Assembly (NCBI GenBank): GCA_963169105.1
Contig: OY720641.1
Span: forward strand, 77,637,496 to 77,701,495
Direction: 5' to 3'
From: Ceriagrion tenellum
Lineage: Eukaryota > Arthropoda > Insecta > Odonata > Coenagrionidae
Length of the DNA: 64,000 bases
Both the position numbers and the translations under genes were made by a program. This document shows, piece by piece, positions 22,061 to 33,517 of the stretch; position 1 is the stretch's first letter, and every line of letters begins with the position of its first letter. The notes beneath the pieces were generated by a model. The model worked only from the letters and a program-made list of their open reading frames with translations. It was not told the DNA's origin and searched no databases.

Positions 22061-23557
22061 GACGTTGCCTCCGAAACTACTACCCTGTTTGTCTCTATCG
22101 AAGAACGTCAGCTCTCATACGATTGACGAAAGGCGAAAAATCAGCTTCTTGTAGAATCTGTGCCCCATTCTTCAATCATTCGTAATTACAGAACTGCGAT
22201 TGACGTTTACTGACGTGAAAATCGATTCTGAGGTTCATTTTTCCGTAGTCTTCCCGTCTTGAAGTTGTGTATTACGACTGATGGGAGTATTAGCACCCCT
22301 GTAAATGCAACATTTTTATAGACAGAGTTCTTAACGATTGCGATATAGCTATTTATTTTCTAGAATAATATTAGTTGATCAGCAAAAATACCGAAAACTT
22401 CTGCTTCCAGAAGATAAATTATATTTAATTGTAGAGTTAATATAAAAACTGGACAACCTTGAAGGGAATCGTAAATATAGAGAAAAAAGATCAAACCCGA
22501 TTGGCTGCCGTTGGAGTTGCGTGACGGAAAAGTTACCATTTCCCCTGTCCATCTTACTTCGAAAAAAAAACCTGAAGGTCCATAATCTAGGGTCTATTAA
22601 TTACAAACCTATGAGGAGAGTGCTGCGCATATGGCAGTAGAATTTCTACTCAAGCTTAAAACACTGAATAATTTTAGTTATCTTCGCCGCTACTGAGGTC
22701 ACCATTCAACTCCTGGGATGGACGTCACGAATATTATTCTGTTCGAGGTCAGATTAATTGAAAAATGGGCTAAAATTTCGTTGCAGTAGAAATTTGTTAA
22801 GATTTTTTTCCCCTGGAAGCAAAACTATTATGATACTCCGGGGCGACATTGAAGTTTTAATGAATGTGGCCACTATTAATTCTTAATTCGGATCAAGGTA
22901 GTTTGAATGTAATTGCAAATATTTTGAATTGATATTCTTACACGATATCAAGTAACTGAACAAGCATGGGGAAAAATCGGCGTTTTTATCGGGTAGGTAT
23001 GTCTATGTGGAACATTAAATCCTGTGTCAGTTTCATGTGTTCCAAAATGATTAATTGTTTACTCTTTTGGTGCAGTTATGGCTCCGTGATTCAATTCGAA
23101 TTCGAAAAATGACCAACCATGGAGGTTGTGCTTGAGCCGCTCGAGATAATACCGAGTACGTAACTAGGGAGTCACGTGGTATTATTACAATGGGTTCAAG
23201 ATATTGGTGTATTTGTAAAAATCTCAAGAAGGCTTTCCGATCGAATTTTTATCGTGATAATGTTGTGATGAATTTTCATATCCCGATATGATACACAATA
23301 AACAACTCCCATGCCCAATTTCCTTGCGTATACGGCAACGACATGGCTCCTCCTCGGTTCTGTACATCGAAATATCTTGATCTTCCCTTTATGGAGTACA
23401 TGGGAAACTTCCTCTAATTAATTGATACTGTCGATGAGAATCGAAATGTTAGCAGAAAATTCGGATGTCGCAATTGAATTTTCTTTGATTTCGACAAATG
23501 TTGAATTCCCATCACAATTTCTCTTTCGGAACCGAGCTTCAAACTATATACTAGTGT
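22061..23557. other. Intergenic, no gene seen
   Basis: No supported gene, RNA or repeat. AT-rich with short frames only. Confidence 0.4.
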
Positions 23558-23670
23558 AGTAAAGATATTTTGGGTTTCAGGATATCCTGATGACGAAGGC
23601 CGAGTCTGCCGTCGAAGATTTGGTAGTATTCAACGACATCGCCCGGGGCGAAACCCGAGAAATCTTTACT
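23558..23670. repeat. Short foldback element (113 bp) with hammerhead-like layout
   Basis: The left end AGTAAAGATATTTTGGGTTTC and right end (minus reading) AGTAAAGATTTCTCGGGTTTC are inverted. Inside, the plus strand reads CTGATGA (23587-23593), a GGC...GCC stem and GAAG (23614-23617), then TTTGGTA. This resembles a hammerhead core, but the base after GAA is G instead of A, so it is at best a relic. Confidence 0.6.
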
Positions 23671-23744
23671 TAAATAATTCTCCGGGAAAACCTTCAACCT
23701 TTCATATTCTAGTGTCTTAGTTTTGGTACCCATGGGCAAAAAAT

Positions 23745-23840
23745 TCGTCGGATCCGGGAATCGAACCACGGACCTTTGGCTTGCCAATGCGTAGATCACT
23801 ACGCTTCCCTGGCTTCCTATTTCTCATGGACATCTCAACG
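23745..23840 (-). mobile_element. tRNA-like SINE fragment
   Basis: The minus strand reads AAGCCAGGGAAGCGTAGTGA, then GATCTACGCATTGGC, then GTGGTTCGATTCCCGG, the last a perfect polymerase III B-box. The 5' flank on that strand (GAGATGTCCATGAGAAATAG) is the inverted form of a word found on the 3' side of the related unit at 24145. It is a decayed tRNA-derived repeat, not a tRNA gene. Confidence 0.6.
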
Positions 23841-23914
23841 CTTTCCACCACCGTATTCGCGGCAGGCCTGAATACTTTGTATACACAGCCAAGTGCGGAC
23901 GTTAAGTCGTGCAC

Positions 23915-24062
23915 CCCTTGGCGAGTTTCGTTAAGAGCAGGCTAATGACGACGCCGGGTTTCTCTCCACCCTTCCTCCCTTGCCCATCCCCTATGGCGCA
24001 GATGACCTTAGCTGTCGGTCGCCTCCACAAAAATCAAATCCTGTCCAATTCCTAGATGTCCA
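23915..24062 (+). repeat. SINE-body repeat, copy 1
   Basis: Matches 28780-28925 in the same orientation, sharing AGCAGGCTAATG, GACGCCGGGTTTCT, CCACCCTTCCTCCCTT, ATCCCCTATGGCGCA and GCTGTCGGT. At 28.6 kb this body follows a tRNA-like head on the same strand; here the head is absent or replaced by an opposite-strand unit, suggesting a truncated copy. Confidence 0.8.
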
Positions 24063-24144
24063 TTCTCCTTGGTTGCCATCTTTGATGGACCGCAAGGGCT
24101 TGACACCTAGTTCATAAATTATATTCCCTCAAAATTGTCATGAG

Positions 24145-24290
24145 AGTTCAGAAGCCTGGGTATCGTACTGATCTACACATTGGCCCGGAAAGATAAAGGT
24201 TCGTGATTTGAATCCCGGTTCAGATAAGTTATTTCTCATGGCAATTTCAACGTATTTCAACGCCGTATTATTTTTAAACATGAATGAATT
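24145..24290 (+). mobile_element. tRNA-like SINE unit with palindromic flank
   Basis: The plus strand reads AGAAGCCTGGGTATCGTACTG then GATCTACACATTGGCC and GTGATTTGAATCCCGG (degenerate B-box), followed by ATTTCTCATGGCAATTTCAACG. It shares spacing and several words with the minus-strand unit at 23745-23840 and the unit at 24380-24597. Confidence 0.55.
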
Positions 24291-24379
24291 AAAAATTGAA
24301 TGAAATACATGGAAATTCGCACATTTGTGTATTGCGGGTGACTCCATAAAAGTGGAACTCCGTGGCTAGTTCCGGATAG

Positions 24380-24597
24380 CTTGAAATTTGACATTGAAAT
24401 TGCAATGCGAAAGATTCGGCCTGATCCGGAAATCGAGGAACGATAGGAAGGAGCTTGATCTATTTTCTTTGTATCCTTCAAAATTTCCACGAGATTCTTA
24501 TAGAAGTGGTGTTCTGCACATTGGCCCTGAGCCGAAGGTCCGTGGTTCAATTCTCGGTCCAGGTCAATTTTTTTTCTCAAGGCAATTTCAAGGAAAA
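24380..24597 (+). mobile_element. tRNA-like unit between short inverted arms
   Basis: The arm GACATTGAAATTGCAATGCG (24380-24399) is the near-complement of CTCAAGGCAATTTCAAGG (about 24577-24594). Between them lie CTGCACATTGGCCCTGA and GTGGTTCAATTCTCGG (B-box-like) at about 24513-24560. The arrangement, a tRNA-like module between inverted arms, parallels 14282-14607. Confidence 0.5.
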
Positions 24598-25250
24598 TAC
24601 TATTTCTCTATGTGTTTTACTTATTCTCCCATTGAAAATTATGTAAATTCAATTGAATTTGCGAGAAAAATAGTAGAAAATGGCAACATTTTGTTATTAT
24701 CTTATTTTTTAGGGTTTAGATAAAATATAAAACGTTTTTTTTCGGTTGCCAACGTTTCGGAATATTATTTTTTCCACCTTCAGGGATAGAATGTTTACAA
24801 ATAGGACACCTTAACCCTCAAAATAATCTGATAATTATTATCAATGTATGGAACATTGAGACAAAAATTTTGCTCTTCATATATAATGTATTACCCTCTG
24901 ATTCTTAATGCAGTAGTTGTATCTTTATATCATGAACTTGTTTGCTGAATTTCTAACTGCATTATATGTCATTTTTTTGCACTTTACCTTACATACTTGT
25001 TAACTGTTTAATATATGCATAGTACAATTTCTATGTACAATTGTAATGTTTCATACAACCGGGTTCCATTCGTCTTTGGCATTCATACTTTCAATATATG
25101 TTAACCAACTTGCATTACTATGCATATTATTTTTTTGTACTTAAGGGGCATGACCCCAGAACAATCGATAAATATTCTATTCTTTTCATATAAAACAGAG
25201 AACACATTTTTATAAGTTTCCATTATTTGTGAAAAAAATTACATTTGTAT
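24598..25250. other. AT-rich intergenic, no gene seen
   Basis: No supported feature. Confidence 0.4.
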
Positions 25251-26265
25251 CCTCTCTCGAGCCATCTTAAAATACCTTGGCCATCGATGTATGCCCGTAG
25301 TGACTTGTCGGAGTCGATGCAAGTACATCTGCGTACACAAAATGACGCGCAAGTCAACTCAAGCGTGCGTGGCAGGGGGTATCATCGTCGCTTCGACGGA
25401 TACCGAATATCGACTTCGTATTCGGTATGCGCCGCTGTGTTCCCGCGGGGGTTTTTTCAGAGGGATGGAGGCCGGGCTGGGTATTCTCTCCTTGCCGTGT
25501 TCTTCTTAAGAAGGCGATCCTCGTCCATATCTTAACCCTCCCGAAGCGAATCCGTTGGCGAGTGGGTGTCGCCGTGGAGGAAATAGTGTAGAGGCTCTTT
25601 TGCGGGAAAAGGGTACGATGTAGTGTAGTAGGGTGGGACTCCTCGAGTCGAAAGAAGGGTGTGGGGGATGGGGAGGTGGGAGGGCGAAAGGCTATGCGAC
25701 AGGGTAAAAGGGTCGGGGGAAGCCAAGAGCGGCCCCGACGCTCTGCCCTACTTCCGCACCCTCTAGATCGATATGTCTTTTGCCGTGGGGAGAAATGTGT
25801 GTGGAGTTTTTATGTGGGGGTGGGGGAGGAAGGGGAGAATAAGCTGCAGGGTGGGGATGTGGGGGGAGTAGCAGCATGGGGGAGGGAGAAGGGAGGACAA
25901 TTTTTGTCTCAGACTGTTGCACTACCGCTTCTGCCTTGGCGCCACCCTCGAGCAGAATGAACCGAGTGGCTGGCTCGCACACACCCCTTTCTTCATCCCC
26001 ACCCGACTTCATGCCGTCGTCTATTTTCCCTTTTGTTTGCAATGAAATAAAACCTCAACTCCCGGCCTCCACTCTAATCGGGCGTGTTTATTTGGGCGAT
26101 GTATTTCGGTCAATTTCAGCCAGCTCGCTCTTTACTTTTTCAAGTCTCTTCTTGTCCTTTCCTCCCTGGAGGTATGGCCGCATTTTTCCAGGTGAGCCGA
26201 CTGTTATGGACAGTACTCGTATTGCTGGAGGAATTGTTGAGACACTACCACCACTAGCATGAATT
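25251..26265. other. GC-rich block, G-tract on plus strand, unassigned
   Basis: From 25560 to about 25910 the plus strand is G-rich with repeated GGGG runs (GGTGGGGGAGGAAGGGGAG and similar); from about 25930 it is C-rich. Open frames occur on both strands over the same bases (25661-25960 plus, 25692-26042 minus, 25876-26262 plus) and are low complexity. No conserved protein. It could be a CpG-rich regulatory region; the G-runs could form quadruplexes. Confidence 0.35.
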
Positions 26266-27096
26266 ACTCAGTGTTAAATCATCAAATATAATACTAGATG
26301 TGTCTCAAAAACTAAGCACAGAGTGCCAATGCATAACAATCATCATACTTTCGTCATGGTGTTATGAGTAGTTTAATTCATGTTCGTCGTACGATGTCAC
26401 TGACATTTGATTGGATATTAATTTTATTGTAATTTGAATGGAGAAGATCGTCGTTGACAAAACAATATAGGCGAAAGTGTGATGAGCATTTTTCCATAGA
26501 CGGGAGCGTAAAAAATGTTTGGAATACCATAAAGTAATATTTATATCTAATACATCTACGTGGGCGTTAAAATAACGCAAAAAAGGACTCTAGATGACGT
26601 AAATAAAGGAATAAATTTACAAGCAAAAACAGTAATATCGACGTTGAATAGCTTTGATCGGGATGAAAGTATATCGTAAGTAAGCAAAAGAAGAATATGT
26701 AATTCAATTGTAAGAAGCATAATGTTTATCCATTTCCGTAGCTGGTTAACTCTGAAAGAGTTGACGATCTGCATGTTTAAGTTTTTAAATACGCAGGTAG
26801 AGAGATATTCATTCAAGTGTTTAGTATTTTGCTAACCCATAAATCCATAATGCTTACTCTCTTAAGAAGTGTGTGGTGGTTGGCGTGGTAACTTAGAGAA
26901 ATTCCTTCGCTTATATGGAAAACACTTGGCATTATTCCCCGTTCTCTTTTGTTTTACTCATCAGTATCCACATCCATACATCACCGGAGTGAGAGAATTG
27001 CGTGTTTTTGAATTGATGATTTTATAAAACGAAATAAATCTCGGTTCAACTTCGTGGGGTTCCATGTTATAATATTTACGCTCTTACGGTGATTTT
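26266..27096. other. AT-rich intergenic, no gene seen
   Basis: No supported feature. Confidence 0.4.
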
Positions 27097-27281
27097 AACT
27101 CTCTAGTCTCTACAGTTTATTGATTTTTCGACGATAATTACTAATTTTTTATTGAAAATCTGAGCACTCAACGGTGATTGAAACTTTTTGTTTGCACGTA
27201 GAAAATATCAATTCAGTTACTATTTGATGTATAGAGAAATTCATTCATTATATTAAGGCAATTTTTTCTGGCCCTCTAAAG
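27097..27281 (+). repeat. 185-bp direct repeat, copy 1
   Basis: Aligns over its whole length with 28265-28449, sharing ACTCTCTAGTCT, ACAGTTTATTG, CAACGGTGAT, TTCATTCATTATATTAAGGC and TTTCTGGCCCTCTAAAG. Roughly four fifths of positions agree by eye. It is unclassified, with no coding signal; equal copy length suggests a defined element or an old duplication. Confidence 0.85.
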
Positions 27282-27449
27282 TAAAGTTTGATTACCCGGA
27301 AGCGAGAGCAATGAAATCGGTTAAACCTTAATAAGTTGAAGTGTAGAATACTAACGTCTGTTTTCTTGTTATTCACTCTATCAAGTTTGACTGCCCTCGG
27401 CTGTACTAGTGCAAGTGACATATTCGAAAATTGTCGTATTTTCCGATTA

Positions 27450-27910
27450 AACGATCATAAACTCCTCGAGAGAGGGAGAGAGCGGTTTTCTGGCTACGCC
27501 ACCACTGGCTTCTCTGGTGCGAATTCAGCGTCGCAGGTGCTACAGCTTCCATGTATGGGGAGGGATAAAATGTTTCCCTGTCGCGGCATATTCCCCCTCT
27601 CATGGACCATTTCCGACGCTTTTGAAGGAAGGGGAAGGGAGGGAGAGGAGGAGGAAATGTGACGATCATGACCCGTCATGGGAAAACCTAAGTGAAAGAG
27701 AGTTCCGCGCCATCGTGAGGACGGTGCGGCGAAATGACGCCCGAGTCACCCATTTCGGGTCTGGGACGTTGGATAGGCGAAGGAAGGACTACGGGAGTCA
27801 GCTGCGCGTACAAGTTGCGGTCGACGAAGGAGAATGTCCACGTCAACAGTAGAACGGCAGAGGAGATTAATCGAAATTTTAGCGGGATCGCTGAGCTGTA
27901 GCCTAGTGGC
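27450..27910. other. GC-rich block between the 185-bp repeat copies, unassigned
   Basis: GC-rich with overlapping frames on both strands (27336-27662 plus, 27517-27852 plus, 27406-27669 minus, 27688-27927 minus), none recognisable. It lies wholly between the two repeat copies. Confidence 0.35.
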
Positions 27911-28264
27911 TTTCGGAGTGGTGACACAGGGACTCTTCTGCGGTCCCTTTTATTCCCTTCACGGGAAATATATTGAGGTCAGGGAGTTCTAATCTCTTCC
28001 CTAGATTACGCGCGTCTTTCTTAAGCTGTTAGAATTACTTTGCGGTTCTCGTTCACTCTTTTCAGCGTAGTGACGCAATGAGTTGGCAAGAAAATTGATT
28101 TATTTCAAAAATAAATGTTTTTACGCAAGAAAAGGACATATTTCAAAGAGAAACTAATCGCCTTTAAGATCATTCTATTCTGGGCGCATCTTTTAGAATT
28201 TAATATTTTTGTCATTTTGATTCATACTTATTAGATAAAATCGGGTATAAGTAGACTTTTCCGA

Positions 28265-28449
28265 AACTCTCTAGTCTTTACAGTTTATTGGTTTTGCGAT
28301 GAAAAATACTAAATTTTCATTGAAAATATGAATACCCAACGGTGATTTAGACATTTTGATTGCACTAAGAAAAGATCGATTCAGTAACTATTTTATTATT
28401 GAAGGAATTCATTCATTATATTAAGGCAATTGTTTCTGGCCCTCTAAAG
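28265..28449 (+). repeat. 185-bp direct repeat, copy 2
   Basis: Partner of 27097-27281; see that entry. Confidence 0.85.
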
Positions 28450-28604
28450 CGTGCATAGACTAGATTATATTTCTAAATGTCGCCTTGGATTATGGCTGAG
28501 ATGTAGGTTTACTCTCTTAATGATCTAATTTCTAGCCTTCTAATATTTATTAATAATTTTGGTTACCCCATTTTGTTTTACGTGGTAGAGATAGTATTTT
28601 ATCG

Positions 28605-28925
28605 GGGATCGGGTTAGTATGGTGGCTAGAGTACTAGCTAACCATACGGGCGGCCAGGGTTCAAATCTCTGCAGTGGACGACGTTTTTCAGAGGAAATCC
28701 GATCCCTACTTGAATTTCTTGTGGAGGGCACTTCAAGTACAGTGCTCCATCTGTCGGATGAGGCGCTAAACCGTGGTCCCCTTAACGCCTTTCGTTAACA
28801 GCAGGCTAATGCCGACGCCGGGTTTCTATCCACCCTTCCTCCCTTACCTATCCCCTATGGCGCAAATGATTTATGCTGTCGGTTGCCTCCCCAAAAATCC
28901 AATGCAGTCCGATACCATTTTATCA
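28605..28925 (+). mobile_element. tRNA-derived SINE, head plus body
   Basis: The tRNA-like head at about 28607-28680 reads GGGATCGGGTTAGTATGGTGG (A-box-like), then a hairpin TAGCTAACCATACGGGCGGCC and GGGTTCAAATCTCTGC (B-box-like). A body of about 240 bp follows; its last 145 bp match 23915-24062. There is no clear A-rich tail or target duplication. Non-coding, presumably copied by LINE machinery. Confidence 0.7.
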
Positions 28926-29110
28926 TTAGAAATAGGTTTCAATCTTTAAGTTTTTTTTATAGCGTAGAGCTTGACGACCATGCCATGGAGTCAGTGAGTT
29001 AACACTCGCATTCGAAATCTTTCGTCTTGGATTTAAGTTCCTCGAACCGATGAATTACATAGCTTTTGAGTCAATCGTAATCGATATGTTTCCAGGTATA
29101 AATAATAACA
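28926..29110. other. Possible decayed SINE scrap
   Basis: The stretch near 28980-29040 has a tRNA-like order (GAGTCAGTGAGTTAACACTCG, then GGATTTAAGTTCC) but neither pairing nor boxes are good enough to call. Confidence 0.2.
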
Positions 29111-29322
29111 CACAAATACATGCGTTCAATATGTAATCAGAAATATTCTTTCAAATTATTTGTGCTAAATATATTTTACGATTGTTTTATATCCCTCTCA
29201 AATTTACATGCGTTCCTCACAAATACATGCGTTTAATATGTAATCAGAAATATTTTTTGCTCATTATTTTTACTAAATATATTTTACGATTGTTTTATAT
29301 CCCTCTCAAATTTACATTGTGT
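29111..29322 (+). repeat. Tandem duplication, two units of about 107 bp
   Basis: The units start at 29111 and 29218 with CACAAATACATGCGTT and both end CCCTCTCAAATTTACAT. Differences are few and mostly in T-runs. A local tandem duplication in AT-rich DNA. Confidence 0.9.
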
Positions 29323-30649
29323 GACTTGTTCCTAATCTCTCTATGTATAAATAAACTATCGAAAGCAAAGAGAAGTATTTGAACAGTGAGGTTGAGTGTG
29401 AATAGAGTCGTAATAGTCATTTTGTATTTTCATATGGCTCCAAAATATATACTTGTACGTCTGACCATTTCTCTTCTAACCGGACTGCCCCTAAGCTATC
29501 GAGTATCCTTCATTTAAGTTCCGTCTCTCTCTTATGCCTAGTGCTTTCTTCCGCTGAATCTAAAACATACCCAATATTCTTTCCATTCAGCTAAAACTTG
29601 TGTTTCAATCTTCCCTTGCCCCACACACAGAGATACCATAGCCCACGGACAACATTCTGCCTTTTGTCTCCAAGTCTTTAGGCGATAAATAAGGGATATC
29701 CATAAATGTCCCTTCTTTTCCATTCATGCAATGTAGAGCAACAGCCAGGCTACATTGTGGATTTTAATTTTCCAATTTATGAATGCTTGCAAATATATAG
29801 TCTCGCTTTTATACACGCTCCATAACCAGTGACCCTTGTATTTTGTGAAATGCAGGGGAAATACTTATTGCAGAGGGCTGTCATAACCTGGCGTCTCATA
29901 GATCTGAAGTTTTTCCTATGATTATCCGTCGTGGGAGCTTGGTTAATTGGTTCGTTCCCCATCGAGTGAATGCCGACCGGAGACTTTCATCCTGTGTTGA
30001 TACTGGCAATTTCCTTCTCATTCCTGTACTGAAAAAATTCCTGCACAAACAGATATACTTAAAGTTTCAAAACAGAGTCATGAAATTAGAGCGCGTGGAC
30101 GTCTGTGAAAGCGTTTTCGGCCGTAGTGTACGGCCCCCTTAAATGTTACCTCGCATTTCTATTGTATCAAACGGCAAACAGACTTCAAACACGCAATGCA
30201 CTCCGTACCTAGCTTCCGCTTGATGTAATCCAAACTGCGTCACGACGTTTGAACCGTTGAGGTAGATGGAGAGGGCATTACGTAATAAAACTGCACCCTG
30301 ACAACCGAAATAACGGCCCTATTGGTTATCCCTGCCCTTTGCTTACTTTCCTTTGGATGGCCAATTTCCTTAGGATGGACAATTAGTGGATGTAAAGCAA
30401 GAATTCTTGCCATCTGTTTTAAATGTAAGTGAAGTCACTCTTGAAGCATATATTAAATCCGTAATGCTATAAATTCTACTCGTTTTTACCACAATTTTCA
30501 CTGGAAATGCGGAATATTATTGATTTTAAAAATTTAATAATATTTCAATGGAGAATGCATATTAAAGAAGTGAATTCAAGCTGATTTGTAGTAAGTTATT
30601 GATGGAAAACATTAAAAAATTAGCGCGTTAGTCCTCAAGCGCTAAAGGA
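29323..30649. other. Intergenic, no gene seen
   Basis: No supported feature; the short frames at 29538-30142 are unrecognised. Confidence 0.4.
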
Positions 30650-30897
30650 TCTACATCTACATACTAGCCTTTGAGCCGCCGCATGATCGTCTTGGAGGTG
30701 GTGTTAGAACACCAGCCGTGTAAAGTGTAAGGGATAAGGTTGTGGGAGGTGAAATGGTGACGTGTATTATGGGAGTGTATTTATTGTAGATCAGTCGCTT
30801 ATTGTGCGCGGGAAGAACGAGTTTTTTTACCTAAATGTTCGGCAATGTATCTCTCTTATTTTATCGCTTCTGTCAGAATTTGTAGAGATGTCGCCAC
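30650..30897 (-). mobile_element. LINE 3'-end fragment (Jockey/CR1-like family)
   Basis: The minus strand carries the tail of the family at 1205-1835, with plus-strand words CTACATCTACATACTA, GAGGTGAAATGGTGACGTG and ATTGTGCGCGGGAAGAACGA. It breaks off at about 30897, before the coding part. It is followed by the duplicated block at 30948. Confidence 0.85.
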
Positions 30898-30947
30898 CAA
30901 CAAACGATGTCACTTTCTAATGTGGCGGTGGATACCACAACCGATTT

Positions 30948-31117
30948 AGGCGATCAAAATGGCGGTTGAATTTTTTGTACGGTATTTTTAATCGCAGTGG
31001 ATGATTAAACAGTGTGGGCTAGCTGCTTCAGCAATTGACGCATGTGACAGAAGTGTGACCCATTGGTTTGGCTTAATTTAGTGCATGGATGAGGTCGAAG
31101 AGCGAAACCGAAATATA
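30948..31117 (-). repeat. Block shared with 33339-33517, adjacent to LINE tails
   Basis: Both copies start AGGCGATCAAAATGG, share GGATGATTAAA, GTGTGGGCTAG, CAATTGACGCAT and AGTGTGACCCATTGG, and both end at the point where a LINE 3' tail begins (CATCTACATACTA). Either this is the true tail of a longer LINE variant or a flank copied along with it. Confidence 0.8.
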
Positions 31118-31715
31118 ATCAACATCTACATACTACCCTGTGAGTCGCCGTATGAGCGTCTGGAAGGGTGTATTGGGACACCAGCCATGTAAAGATGTAA
31201 GGTTCTGGGAGGTGAAATGATTACGTGTATCATGGGAGTGTATTTAGTGGGACTCAGTTTATAATGTGATCGCTTATTGTGCGGGGAAAGTACGAGTATT
31301 AGTTCCTCTCTGTTCAGCAATATATCTCTCATATTTTATCGCATCTGTCAGGCCTAGGAATGTAGCAAGGCGTCATGATAATATTCTCTGTGTCACTTTG
31401 AAACACGCCTGTTCTGAATTCCTCATGCAACCTAAGCGTAACGTGTAGCCTCCGAGTCTCTAGGGGCTCCCACCTCAATCCCTCTAAAAGTCGTGAAACG
31501 CTATATGTTCACGCGTAGCAGCTTTAGTAACGGAGCGTGCTGCTCTTCTTTGTATTTTATCAATTCTTTTTGTTAAATCTTTATGACCAGGGTCCCTAAT
31601 GTTCGCGGCGCATTTGAGGTGACCTAAGCAAAGTAGCATATCTCTTTTACTTTTTCATCCGAGGACCTTCCCATTACATGCTTAAGAAATCCTAGTTTCT
31701 TCAATGCTTAATGCA
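31118..31715 (-). mobile_element. 5'-truncated LINE (Jockey/CR1-like), minus strand
   Basis: The same family and a similar extent as 1205-1835, in the opposite orientation. On the minus strand, the CGGATGAAAAAGTAAAAGAG word and the RT C-terminal motif region lie around 31590-31670, and the tail runs down to 31118. The motif block is damaged (part of the VRPHLEYA region is altered near 31610-31630). Confidence 0.85.
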
Positions 31716-33240
31716 TAATTGGGGTCAACAAAGATGGTAGACAAACTACTCCGACGTAACAGCTTGTAGCCTTGATCAGCATAGCAAGCGCTACGTCTAC
31801 CGCAATGATTTCACCCAACCGGCGAACAACCATCTGCCGTGTATTAGCTGAACCCTGACTTTCGTAGAAAAATATCAATGAAATTCAGCCTGAAATTCGA
31901 CAACATGTAAAATGCGTCCTTTTTTCCGCAGGATAATTCACTAAGCCGCACGTCAGGTCATCCGGAGGAAGAGGGGGACTCAACTATCGCACTGCATATG
32001 ATATTTCTCTTTAAGTACCTTGAAACCTCATTATCTAATTGCTGTGAATCCGAGTTGGAACGAATTAAATGTGACTGATAATGACCACGTGAGCAAACTG
32101 AAAAAAAGGGCAAAGCTGCTCGTTGAGTCATAATTATGCAGCCGTTGGAGAATATTACGGAGAGGAGGATTTATTTTACATTGATGAGCCTCAGCCAAGG
32201 GTTTAATGAGGAGAGTTGAAAGTGGGCCATTCGTCAGTGACAAAAGCAGTGAAAATTTTCTCTTTCCGCCTGCGTCAGTGATGAGTATGCATTTAACGAG
32301 TTAGTTTTAATTTGAAGGGATGAGCTTCACCAGTTTTATTCAAGAAGACATCCATCCGGACTGGAAATTTTATTTTTTCGACGCGAAATTATTTCATCGC
32401 TATTATTTCAACCTCAGCGTCTCGTTGTATTCACGGCCGTAAATTATTTGGAATCCGTTGGGAAAAAATTAGCGTTAGTTTTTCTTCCCATCTCTCCGAG
32501 AATATTTGGTCGTGTGAGAGACCGACCTTATTTGAAAAATGATGAAAAAAAATCACTTCGCGCTTCCATCCGATTCAGTTATGAATCCCCCTTGCTTGCG
32601 GATCGTATTTTGGTGGTGTAGGCGATCTTCGTTTTTTTCATGGAGGCATGAGGTGGAATGAAGAACCGCTATACTACTCGAGCGCGCATCGATTTAAAAT
32701 GAGAATTTACGAGTTTAGCTGAGGGCGCCTCGATGCTAGATCCTCCGCTATGTATCCTTACATGCTCCATTTGGTTGTAAAATTGCTGCGAGAAGCCCAT
32801 TCCGTATTTATTTCATGGGCTGCGCGCACGACATGATAGACGATCACCCACCTGACTAGCCTGGCCCATAAAATATGCCCGTGTTGAAAAACGACCTCTT
32901 GGTGTTCTTTAAAGGATGCCTTTAATTTAATCTAACCTCGATGTAAGTAATACGCGTTTCTTTGCTTTCTTGGTTTTTATTCTGACGCCTCTTCGGAGAA
33001 TCATAGTCGAGTTCTTCACATTTATCTGTGGAATTACAGTTGTTTTCAAACGCATAAAAATAACGAGCGGAGTTCACGTGCTCTTCTATAGGAAATCGAG
33101 TTTGTCACTGTATTGCTGCTCTTGGTTATGAAACAATATACTCACATCAGTTGTTTTTAAACATTTTATATTAGTTAATAGGTAGTTCCCTGTCAGATTT
33201 ACTGTCATGCTATCATTGTAAAACGATCTATCCGCTTTTG
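31716..33240. other. Intergenic, no gene seen
   Basis: No recognisable gene or repeat; composition is ordinary, and I found no partner for this stretch in the window. Confidence 0.4.
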
Positions 33241-33337
33241 CATCTCGCATCAGTCACTATCACTCATCACTCACATCACTCGCATCACTCACTGTCACTC
33301 GCGTCAGTCACTATCAGCTATCATCTCTATCAGCTCT
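33241..33337 (+). repeat. Degenerate TCAC-rich minisatellite
   Basis: Repeats of ATCACTC, GTCACTC and TATCA-type words (for example CATCACTCACATCACTCGC), ending in TATCAGCTATCATCTCTATC. It directly abuts the duplicated block at 33339. Confidence 0.85.
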
Positions 33338-33338
33338 A

Positions 33339-33517
33339 AGGCGATCAAAATGGGGAACGAATTTTTTGTAGGGGATTTTTTAATCAAAGTGGATGATTAA
33401 ATGGTGTGGGCTAGATGCTTCAACAATTGACGCATATCACAGGAGTGTGACCCATTGGCTTGGCCATATTTAGTGCACAGACGAGGGCGAAGATCGAAGC
33501 AGAAATATAATCTACAT
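33339..33517 (-). repeat. Block shared with 30948-31117, copy 2
   Basis: See copy 1. The same order of block then LINE 3' tail is preserved. Confidence 0.8.

Noticed and set aside
27097..28449. LTR retrotransposon with 185-bp LTRs
   Set aside because: No TG...CA ends, primer-binding site, polypurine tract or gag/pol wording; kept only as a repeat pair and a question.
33241..33337. CRISPR-like array
   Set aside because: Short degenerate TCAC repeats with no constant spacer length, in an animal-type genome; it is a minisatellite.
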